Source: Selenomonadaceae bacterium (GTDB taxonomy: Bacteria; Bacillota; Negativicutes; Selenomonadales; Selenomonadaceae). From it: a DNA stretch of 64,000 nucleotides. Below the pieces are notes generated by a model. That model made no database searches. It saw only the letters and a program-made list of their open reading frames with translations, and was not told where the DNA came from. Made by a program: the position numbers and the translations under genes. Positions 15,624 to 22,481 of this stretch are shown piece after piece (positions within the stretch are counted from its first letter, which is position 1; the number at the start of each line of letters is the position of its first letter). The stretch lies in NCBI GenBank assembly GCA_017515635.1, contig JAFWFO010000005.1, positions 1-64,000 on the forward strand, written 5' to 3'.

Positions 15624-17999
15624 TTATTTTATCGTGACGAGCGTCGCGCCGGTACCGCCTTCGTCTTGGTCGGCGAATTGGAAATTTGCAACGGAATTAT
15701 TCCTGCGCAAAAAATTATGGACGCCGATTCGCAATGCGCCCGTGCCTTTGCCGTGAATAATCAAAACTTGCTTGAGTCCCGAAAGTTGCGCGTCGTCGAT
15801 AAATTTGCCGCAAACTTGTTCCGCCTCGTCGACAGTCATTCCGCGAATGTCGATACTGCGCGTGACTGTCGCCATTTTTTGCAACAAACCTGTTGAGCCG
15901 CGATTTTGATTCGACGGTTGAGGCGAAGAATTTTCCTGCGCGCCGTGACTGACGAATCTGCAAGCCGAAAGTTTCACCGTCGTACGCAACGCGCCGATTT
16001 GCACGCAAAGTTCATCGCCGTCTTTTTCGATTGACAGCACGGTTCCTTTTTGGTCGAGCGGCTTGATGTAAACCGTGTCACCGACGAAAATTTTTTTCTT
16101 GTCAATGCGCGTACCGACAAATTTATCCGCGATAATTCCCGTCGCCGAATCGAGTTCCGCCTCACGCAGTTTGTCACGTGCCTGTTGAATCACCTGCTGA
16201 CGACGCTTGACGCCCGAATCGTCGAATTGTTCTTTCAACGCCGCGATAATTTCTTCGGCCTCGCGTTTCGTCTCGCGCACCATTGCCGCAGATTTTTCTT
16301 TCGCCTTGCGGATAATGTCGCCTTTCGTCTTGGCAATTTCGTCGCGCATTTCGGCAATTTTTTTCTCGTGCTTGACGATCTGTTGTTGCCGCTCAAAAAT
16401 TTCGGCGTTGCGCTGTTCGTAAAGCAGACGTTCACTTTCCAGCGCGGAAAGAATTTTTTCAAAGTTCGCGTGGTCGGCGGTGATTAATTGTTTGGCGCGT
16501 AAAATTATGCTTTGCGGCAGTCCCAGACGTTGACTTATCGCGAATGCATTTGACGCCCCGGGTATGCCGATTAACAGCCGATACGTCGGGCGAAGTGTTT
16601 CCGCGTCAAATTCCACGCAGGCATTTTCAATCCCGTCCGTCGAGTAAGCAAAAGTTTTCAGTTCCGAATAATGCGTTGTCGCGATTGTCGCCGCGCCGAT
16701 TTGCAACAGTCGTTCGAGTATCGACATTGCCAACGCCGCGCCTTCGTCGGGATCGGTGCCCGCGCCGATTTCGTCGAGCAAAACCAAATCTGTTTCGGTC
16801 ACGTCGTCGAGTATCGCGACAATTTTTTTCATGTGCGCCGAAAACGTCGATAAACTTTGCTCAATCGATTGTTCGTCGCCGATGTCCGCGAAAATGTTCG
16901 TGAAGACCGAAATTCGCGAGCCGAACGCCGCCGGAATATACAGCCCCGATTGCGTCATCAACGCCAAAAGTCCCAGCGTTTTCATGGAAACGGTTTTGCC
17001 GCCCGTGTTCGGCCCCGTCACCAAAAGCATTGAAAAATTTTCGCCGAGCCGAATATCGACGGGCACGACTTCATTTGCCGCGATCAACGGATGCCGCGCA
17101 GATTTCAAATCCGTAAATTTTTCGAGCAACGGTTCAGTCGCGTTCATGTCGCGGGCAAGTTTGGCTTTGGCGAAAAGTAAATCGAAGTCCGCCAAAATTT
17201 TTATGTTGTCGGTGAGCGCGTCAAGATTTTTTCGGACGGCGTCGCTCAAGTTCCGCAGAATCCGCGCAATTTCGTGGCGTTCGGCGGCTTCGAGTTCCTT
17301 GACACTGTTATTTAAATTCACGACGCTCATCGGCTCAATAAAAACGGTCGCGCCGGTCGCGCTTTGGTCGTGGACGATACCGGGGAATTGCGATTTATAT
17401 TCGAGCTTGACGGGCAGGACGTATCTGTCGCCGCGCATGGTGACAATGGCGTCTTGAAAAAATTTTTGCTTGCCCGCGTCGTGCAGGATATTAAAAATTT
17501 CGTTTTTGATTCGGCTTTGAGCAGACCTTAAATCGCGGCGAATTTTTTGCAATTCGACAGTCGCCGTGTCGCGAACTGTGCCGTGTTCGTCAATCGCGTT
17601 GTCAAGTTGGCGTTCAAGGTTGCCCAAAATTTCAATTTCCGTGGCGCGTGACTTGAGTTGCGGCGCGTCGATTTCGGTTTCCTTGAAAAAAGTTTTGACT
17701 TGCCGCATGGCGTACATCGTCGAGAGCACGTCCAAAAATTCTTCGGCGTCGGCAACACTTCCGAGTTTGATTTTTTTGAACGTTTCGCGCACGTCACGAA
17801 AACCACCGAACGGCGGCGAACTTACCGCGAAAATTTTTACTGCCTCGGTCGTCAGCGACAAACTTTCGCGCACGGTTTCAAAATCGTCGGCGGGCAAAAG
17901 TTTTTCCGCAAGTTCCTTGCCGAAATTGCTTGACGCGCAGTCCCGCAGTCGCGACAAAACTTTATCGAATTCCAGCGTTCCGAAAGAATTTTTCAGCAT
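15624..17999 (-). CDS. mutS2: MutS2 endonuclease/ATPase with Smr domain, 791 aa
   Basis: The protein has a MutS-type core and clamp, a Walker A TGPNTGGKTVSMKTLG, a signature ADIGDEQSIEQSLSTFS, Walker B LVLLDEIGAGTDP and a trans-acting TTHYSELK. A coiled-coil arm (about residues 510-620) follows and then a C-terminal Smr domain with IDIRGMTVDEA and IIHGKGTGALR. It lacks the mismatch-recognition domain, as is normal for MutS2. MutS2 acts on branched DNA to suppress recombination, and on stalled, collided ribosomes in Firmicutes. The start at 17999 has a CGGAG site nine bases upstream. Confidence 0.95.
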   Translation of the reverse strand: MLKNSFGTLEFDKVLSRLRDCASSNFGKELAEKLLPADDFETVRESLSLTTEAVKIFAVSSPPFGGFRDVRETFKKIKLGSVADAEEFLDVLSTMYAMRQVKTFFKETEIDAPQLKSRATEIEILGNLERQLDNAIDEHGTVRDTATVELQKIRRDLRSAQSRIKNEIFNILHDAGKQKFFQDAIVTMRGDRYVLPVKLEYKSQFPGIVHDQSATGATVFIEPMSVVNLNNSVKELEAAERHEIARILRNLSDAVRKNLDALTDNIKILADFDLLFAKAKLARDMNATEPLLEKFTDLKSARHPLIAANEVVPVDIRLGENFSMLLVTGPNTGGKTVSMKTLGLLALMTQSGLYIPAAFGSRISVFTNIFADIGDEQSIEQSLSTFSAHMKKIVAILDDVTETDLVLLDEIGAGTDPDEGAALAMSILERLLQIGAATIATTHYSELKTFAYSTDGIENACVEFDAETLRPTYRLLIGIPGASNAFAISQRLGLPQSIILRAKQLITADHANFEKILSALESERLLYEQRNAEIFERQQQIVKHEKKIAEMRDEIAKTKGDIIRKAKEKSAAMVRETKREAEEIIAALKEQFDDSGVKRRQQVIQQARDKLREAELDSATGIIADKFVGTRIDKKKIFVGDTVYIKPLDQKGTVLSIEKDGDELCVQIGALRTTVKLSACRFVSHGAQENSSPQPSNQNRGSTGLLQKMATVTRSIDIRGMTVDEAEQVCGKFIDDAQLSGLKQVLIIHGKGTGALRIGVHNFLRRNNSVANFQFADQDEGGTGATLVTIK

Positions 18000-18027
18000 T
18001 TAATCACTCCGAAATTTTTTTGTTGAC

Positions 18028-18037
18028 ATTATAACAC
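18028..18037 (-). promoter_or_regulatory. Extended -10 promoter of mutS2
   Basis: On the minus strand TGTTATAAT is a perfect -10 with the TG extension; the -35 is not recognisable. The start codon is about 30 bases downstream. Confidence 0.6.
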
Positions 18038-18044
18038 GTCACGC

Positions 18045-18075
18045 AAAAAAATCCCGCCTGTTCGTGACGGGAAAA
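18045..18075 (-). terminator. Terminator of the small cysteine-protein operon
   Basis: A hairpin with TCCCG/CGGGA and one extra pair is followed on the minus strand by seven T. It lies five bases after the end of the last gene of the operon. Confidence 0.75.
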
Positions 18076-18079
18076 TTTT

Positions 18080-18430
18080 TCAACCGCGCAGAACGTCTTT
18101 GTTGTCGAGAATTTCAAGCGCGACGGTGCACGCCATACAGTTGCAATATTTTGCGCCGGCAGCTTTGAGCGCACGGGCATTTTCCGCGAATATTTTTGCG
18201 CCTTCAACGCCGAAATGTTTTACAAGGTGATCGAAATCATGTTCGACCTCCAACAATAATTCGTCAACATCGACGACATTGTCTTCAAGCACGGCGATTA
18301 AATTGTTGACGGCAACTTGTTCGACTGCCAAAGCCGCGAGATAAACTTTTACAGCCTGCTTGACGGGGTCGCTGGCACTGGGCGACGCCGCCATAGCTTT
18401 GAGTTTTTCAATCAATGTATGTTTGTTCAA
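18080..18430 (-). CDS. Small CNCxAC-motif protein A, 116 aa
   Basis: This soluble helical protein starts at TTG 18430, seven bases after GGAGG. It shares its layout with the two genes before it: an N-terminal helix LIEKLKAMA, a middle helix pair, and a C-terminal block FGVEGAKIFAENARALKAAG followed by AKYCNCMACTVA. The CxCxxC group looks metal-binding. The N-terminal CC pair found in the other copies is replaced here by SPSASDPV. I do not recognise a named family. It ends a four-gene operon together with a TSCPD-domain protein, so a redox or metal-handling role is a reasonable guess but only that. Confidence 0.72.
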   Translation of the reverse strand: MNKHTLIEKLKAMAASPSASDPVKQAVKVYLAALAVEQVAVNNLIAVLEDNVVDVDELLLEVEHDFDHLVKHFGVEGAKIFAENARALKAAGAKYCNCMACTVALEILDNKDVLRG

Positions 18431-18454
18431 ATTGTAACCTCCAAAAATTTTCGT

Positions 18455-18976
18455 TCAATCAAGGAGCACATCTTTTTCGGCAAGAACTTCGCGGGCGGTC
18501 GTGCAGGCGAAACAGTTGCAATATTTTGCGCCGGAAGCTTTGAGCGCGTCGGCATTTGCGGCGAAAATTTTTGCACGTTCGGCACCGAATTTTTGGACGG
18601 CTCTGTCCGAATGCGAAAAAGCAACCAGATGATTAATGTCGGAAATATCCGATTCAAGTTCCTTAAGCAAATTTTGCGCGGCATTTTTTTCGGCAGTCAA
18701 CGCGCTCAAATAAGTTTTCGCCGCATGTCTGAGGACGGGGCAACAAGTCGGAGTTACCGCCATATCTCTAACTTTTTCGATTAAGGTTTGCTGACTTAAG
18801 TCAAGTGCCTCGTTGAGCGAAGCGAGAAAACTTTTTACGGCAACTTGCTCGAACGCTACCGCACTGAGATAAGACAACGTCGCCTTTTGGAGTTCGGGGC
18901 AACAACTGGGCGAAATCGCCATTGCCTTGAGTTTGTCGATTAATGCGCGTTTTTCGCCGGTTTCCGGTTTGTCCAT
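18455..18976 (-). CDS. CNCxAC-motif protein B with internal duplication, 173 aa
   Basis: The start ATG 18976 is supported by GGAGG eight bases upstream; a longer frame is a shadow of the neighbour's sequence. The protein contains two copies of the N-terminal half (LIDKLKAMAISPSCCPELQ and LIEKVRDMAVTPTCCPVLR), then a single C-terminal half ending GAKYCNCFACTTA. It is therefore a one-and-a-half-unit version of its neighbours. Cys pairs occur in both N-terminal copies and in the CxCxxC group, giving seven motif cysteines. Probably cytoplasmic; no signal peptide. Function unknown. Confidence 0.72.
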   Translation of the reverse strand: MDKPETGEKRALIDKLKAMAISPSCCPELQKATLSYLSAVAFEQVAVKSFLASLNEALDLSQQTLIEKVRDMAVTPTCCPVLRHAAKTYLSALTAEKNAAQNLLKELESDISDINHLVAFSHSDRAVQKFGAERAKIFAANADALKASGAKYCNCFACTTAREVLAEKDVLLD

Positions 18977-19016
18977 AATGAAAACCTCCAAAAATTTCTC
19001 AATGCGGACGAACGAT

Positions 19017-19367
19017 TTAAGCGAGGAGCAAATTTTTATTCGCGAGAACTTCGAGACCGTTGGCACACGCGCCGCAGTCACAATATTTCGCGCCGGAAGC
19101 TTTGAGTTCGTCGGCATGAGCGGCGAATTTTTTTGCACCTTCCGCGCCGAAAATTTGAACGGCAATTTCGGAATGCGCGAACGGCACCAAATTTTCGACG
19201 GTGGTGATGTCCTCTTCGATTTCGGCAAGAAGATTTTTCGCGGCAGATTTTTCGTCAGCCGTGCCAGCCGCGTCGAAATAAGCTTGAGTCGCCGCTTTGA
19301 GTTCGGGGCAACAGCTCGGAGCCGCCGCCATAGCTTTAATTTTTTCGATTAAAATTTCTTTCGTCAT
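19017..19367 (-). CDS. Small CNCxAC-motif protein C, 116 aa
   Basis: The start is ATG 19367 after GGAGG. The protein has LIEKIKAMAAAPSCCPELK at the start and GAKYCDCGACANGLEV near the end, the same plan as its two neighbours. The shared sequence and identical spacing show that the three genes arose by tandem duplication. The cysteine sets (CC and CxCxxC) are likely metal or Fe-S ligands. No close named family is recognised. It is the second gene of an operon that starts with a TSCPD protein. Confidence 0.72.
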   Translation of the reverse strand: MTKEILIEKIKAMAAAPSCCPELKAATQAYFDAAGTADEKSAAKNLLAEIEEDITTVENLVPFAHSEIAVQIFGAEGAKKFAAHADELKASGAKYCDCGACANGLEVLANKNLLLA

Positions 19368-19389
19368 GGTGAAAACCTCCAAAAATTTT

Positions 19390-19653
19390 TTATGCCGTGC
19401 GAGACTTCAACGCCTCGTCAATCGCGATTGCAAGTTGATCGGCGCAACTGGTTCCGCGTCCGCCGCAAAGATTTCCGCGCAAAATGTTTGCAATTTCCGT
19501 CGCGTCTTTGCCTTCGACAAGTTTGGCGATTGCGGGCAAATTACCGGGACAGCCGCCCATAAAAAGTACGCCGTGCAAACGATTTTCTTCGTCCAAGTCG
19601 AAAGAAATTAATTTCGCGCAAACGCGTTGCGGCTTGAAAGTGTAGCTTTCCAT
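19390..19653 (-). CDS. TSCPD-domain protein (TIGR03905 type), 87 aa
   Basis: The start ATG 19653 has AGGAGA upstream; a longer frame to 19773 would include the promoter. The sequence fits the short TSCPD family: TFKPQRVCAKLISFDLDEEN, then LFMGGCPGNLPAIAKLVEG, RGNLCGGRGTSCADQLAIAI. The family is named for a Thr-Ser-Cys-Pro-Asp block related to the zinc-binding tail of class II ribonucleotide reductase; here it reads TSCAD. It leads the operon of three CNCxAC proteins, so all four may handle the same metal or redox group. Confidence 0.85.
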   Translation of the reverse strand: MESYTFKPQRVCAKLISFDLDEENRLHGVLFMGGCPGNLPAIAKLVEGKDATEIANILRGNLCGGRGTSCADQLAIAIDEALKSRTA

Positions 19654-19744
19654 TAAAATTTCTCCTTTAAATATTTCGCGGGGACATGCTCCGTCATGCG
19701 GCTTTGTTCGACAAAGAACGTCGCCCCTCAACGAAATTTTTTCA

Positions 19745-19773
19745 AGCTTAAAGCGGATATTCCAAACTGTCAA
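19745..19773 (-). promoter_or_regulatory. Promoter of the TSCPD/CNCxAC operon
   Basis: A perfect TTGACA (19768-19773) lies 17 bases from TAAGCT (19745-19750) on the minus strand. The transcript would have an untranslated leader of roughly 85 bases before the TSCPD start. Confidence 0.6.
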
Positions 19774-19872
19774 GAAAAAATTTCCGCGACGAACACGCAG
19801 GTTTTCGATAAAATTGCGAAGCCGACAACATCTCCCAACTGTTCCGCCGCGTTTAAGCGGCTCAAGAAAAAT

Positions 19873-19901
19873 TTGCGCTAACGGGATTTTTGCTGTAAAG
19901 T
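19873..19901 (+). promoter_or_regulatory. Possible hisD promoter
   Basis: TTGCGC (19873-19878) and TAAAGT (19896-19901) are 17 bases apart. The match is modest; an inverted repeat GCCGC/GCGGC lies just upstream (about 19845-19860). Confidence 0.4.
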
Positions 19902-19929
19902 TGCGGGAAAAATCTTGGAGTGAATGCTT

Positions 19930-21258
19930 ATGAAAATTATCGACAGCTCAAAAGTCGGGCGCGGCGAAGTCGAACGGCTTTTGACGAAAAAATCTTTTGA
20001 CGAAGTGGAACTGTCGCCAAAAATTCGCGAGGCCAACAAAAAAATTTTCGGCGAAGATTTGAGCGCGGTGGAAATCGTGCGGAAAATTGTTTCGGACGTG
20101 CGAAAACGTGGCGATGAAACTTTAATCGAGTGGACAAAAAAAATTGACAACGCCGAGTTGAAAAATTTCGTCGTTGATGCTGAAAAAATTTCTGACGCGG
20201 AAAATTTGGTTGCGCCTGAAGTTTTTGCGTCACTCAAACGCGCCGCCGAAAATATCAAAAATTTCCACGCCGAACAACTTCCGAAATCGTGGATAACTTA
20301 TCGCGGCGAATCGATTTTGGGACAATCCGTTGTTGCGCTTGACCGTGTCGGTGTCTACGTCCCGGGCGGCACGGCGGCTTATCCGTCAAGCGTGCTGATG
20401 AATGTCATTCCCGCCAAAGTTGCGGGCGTTCGCGAAATTTTTATGTGCACACCCGCTCGCGACGGCAAAATTAATCCGACTGTGCTTGCGGCGGCGAAAA
20501 TTGCGGGCGTCGACAAAATTTTTTGTATCGGCGGTGCGCAGGCTGTTGCGGCTTTGGCTTTCGGCACGGAAACAATTCCCCGCGTCAACAAAATTGTCGG
20601 CCCCGGAAATATTTTCGTCACGCTCGCGAAAAAAGAAGTCTACGGCCACTGCGATATTGACATGCTTGCCGGCCCCAGCGAAATTTTGATTGTCGCGGAC
20701 GAAAACGCAAATCCCGTGTACGCGGCGGCCGATATGCTCAGTCAGGCGGAACATGACCCGCTTGCCTGCAGTATCGTCATCACCACGAGTGCTCAGCTTG
20801 CCGAAAAAATTTCCGCGCAGGTCGACGAACAACTTGCCAAACTTCCGCGCAAAGAAATTGCCCAAACTTCAATCGAACGCAACGGCTTAATCGTCGTGGC
20901 GAAAAATTTGGACGAGGCGGCAGACTTCGCGAACTTTTCCGCGCCGGAACATCTTGAACTTTTGGTTGACGCGCCGTTTGAACTGTTGCCGAAAATTCGT
21001 CACGCGGGAGCGATCTTTTTGGGCGAAAATTCACCCGAACCGCTCGGCGATTATTTCGCGGGGCCGAATCACGTTCTGCCGACGGGCGGCACGGCGAAAT
21101 TTTATTCAGTGCTCAACGTCGAAACATTTTTGCGGCGCACAAGTTTAATTTCCTACACGCGAAAAGATTTACTCGCGGCGGCGGACGACATCATCAAACT
21201 TGCGCAATCGGAAGGCTTGGACGCTCACGCGGCGGCAATAAAAATTCGACAAGCGTAA
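19930..21258 (+). CDS. hisD: Histidinol dehydrogenase, 442 aa
   Basis: The enzyme oxidises histidinol to histidine in two NAD-dependent steps, the last steps of histidine synthesis. Family marks are VPGGTAAYPSSVLMNVIPAK, the GPGNIFVTLAKKEVYG loop, DMLAGPSEILIVAD with the zinc-site neighbourhood, QAEHDPLA, and FSAPEHLELL and GDYFAGPNHVLPTGG. Length is normal. I chose ATG 19930 rather than 19924 because the GGAG site at 19917-19920 is nine bases from the former and three from the latter. No other his gene is nearby, so it is an isolated member of the pathway here. Confidence 0.96.
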   Translation: MKIIDSSKVGRGEVERLLTKKSFDEVELSPKIREANKKIFGEDLSAVEIVRKIVSDVRKRGDETLIEWTKKIDNAELKNFVVDAEKISDAENLVAPEVFASLKRAAENIKNFHAEQLPKSWITYRGESILGQSVVALDRVGVYVPGGTAAYPSSVLMNVIPAKVAGVREIFMCTPARDGKINPTVLAAAKIAGVDKIFCIGGAQAVAALAFGTETIPRVNKIVGPGNIFVTLAKKEVYGHCDIDMLAGPSEILIVADENANPVYAAADMLSQAEHDPLACSIVITTSAQLAEKISAQVDEQLAKLPRKEIAQTSIERNGLIVVAKNLDEAADFANFSAPEHLELLVDAPFELLPKIRHAGAIFLGENSPEPLGDYFAGPNHVLPTGGTAKFYSVLNVETFLRRTSLISYTRKDLLAAADDIIKLAQSEGLDAHAAAIKIRQA

Positions 21259-21305
21259 AAATTTTTTAATGTCACTTTCAAAACGACCAAATTTTTCAAA
21301 ATACG

Positions 21306-21314
21306 TGCTATAAT
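21306..21314 (+). promoter_or_regulatory. Extended -10 promoter of sbcDC
   Basis: TGCTATAAT carries a perfect -10 and the TG extension; no good -35 is present. The sbcD start is 33 bases downstream of the -10. Confidence 0.65.
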
Positions 21315-21347
21315 CGTCTCAACAAATTTTGGGAGGCGATTTTTTTT

Positions 21348-22478
21348 ATGAGACTCCTTCATACGTCCGATTGGCATCTCGGAAAATCTTTGAGAGGACA
21401 ACCGTTGCTTGAAGACCAAAAATTTATCATCGACGAAATCTTTCACGTCATCGACGACGAAAAACCAGACGCAATTATCATTGCGGGCGACATTTACGAC
21501 CGCGCAGTTCCGCCCGCTGAAGCCGTCGACGTTTTCGACGAAACTCTTGCCCGCCTTGCGGAAAAAAATCTTCCGACGCTGATTATCGCGGGGAATCACG
21601 ACAGCGCGACGCGTTTGAATTTCGGCAGCAGAATTTTTGCCGACAAAAAAATTTTTATCGCGTCCAAAGTTGCAATGGAGCCCGCGACCGTCGTTTTGCA
21701 AGACGATTTTGGAGAAATTTATTTTTCGTTGATTCCGTTCTTTGACACAGCCGACATTCGCGAAAAATTTTCCGTCGAAAAGGCTGATGGCTTTAATTTC
21801 AGCGACGCGAATAAAATTTATATCGAGGCGGCACGTCAAAAAATTCCTGCGGGCAAACGTAGCGTTGCCGTTGCTCACGCTTTCATTTCGGGCGCGGAAA
21901 AAACCGATTCCGTTCGCGAAATTGTCGGCTGTGCGGAAGGTATCGGCGCGGAAATTTTTTCTGATTACAATTATGTCGCGCTCGGTCACATTCACAGTTC
22001 GCACGGCGCGGGTAAAAATCTTCGTTACAGCGGCTCGCCGTTGAAATATTCCTTCGACGAAGCGAATCATAAAAAAGGTGTGACGATTGTCGAAATTGAC
22101 GGCGCGGGAGATGTTACGACGAAAAAAATTAAACTGACGCCGCGTCATGACGTGCGAATCGTCAAAGGTAACGTTTACGAACTTCAAAAACTTCCTCGGA
22201 CGGAAGATTATATCTGCGCGCAGTTGACGGAACGCACAGTCAACGCGGCCGACAAACTCGGCAACGTTTTCCCAAACCTTTTGAAGGTCGAATTTATTTT
22301 GAATGAAAATTTTTCCGACGACGCCGAAAATAAAATTTCTCGTCAAAAAGGCGGCTCGACGCTCGATTATTTCGCGGATTTCTTCAAAGAACAGACGGGC
22401 GAAACTTTAAGCGACGAATACGGCGCGGCAATGAAAAATTTGTTTGCAAAACTTGCCCGCGACGAAAGAGAGGCGTAA
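21348..22478 (+). CDS. sbcD: SbcD, nuclease subunit of SbcCD, 376 aa
   Basis: The N-terminus has the Mre11-type phosphoesterase motifs: LHTSDWHLGKSL, IIAGDIYDRAVPP, IIAGNHDSATRL and a later LGHIHSSHG, which hold two manganese ions. With SbcC it cuts hairpins and protein-blocked DNA ends, mainly at replication forks. The start has GGGAGG about 10 bases upstream. It is three bases from sbcC in the same operon. Length and order are typical for Firmicutes. Confidence 0.96.
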   Translation: MRLLHTSDWHLGKSLRGQPLLEDQKFIIDEIFHVIDDEKPDAIIIAGDIYDRAVPPAEAVDVFDETLARLAEKNLPTLIIAGNHDSATRLNFGSRIFADKKIFIASKVAMEPATVVLQDDFGEIYFSLIPFFDTADIREKFSVEKADGFNFSDANKIYIEAARQKIPAGKRSVAVAHAFISGAEKTDSVREIVGCAEGIGAEIFSDYNYVALGHIHSSHGAGKNLRYSGSPLKYSFDEANHKKGVTIVEIDGAGDVTTKKIKLTPRHDVRIVKGNVYELQKLPRTEDYICAQLTERTVNAADKLGNVFPNLLKVEFILNENFSDDAENKISRQKGGSTLDYFADFFKEQTGETLSDEYGAAMKNLFAKLARDEREA

Positions 22479-22481
22479 ATT

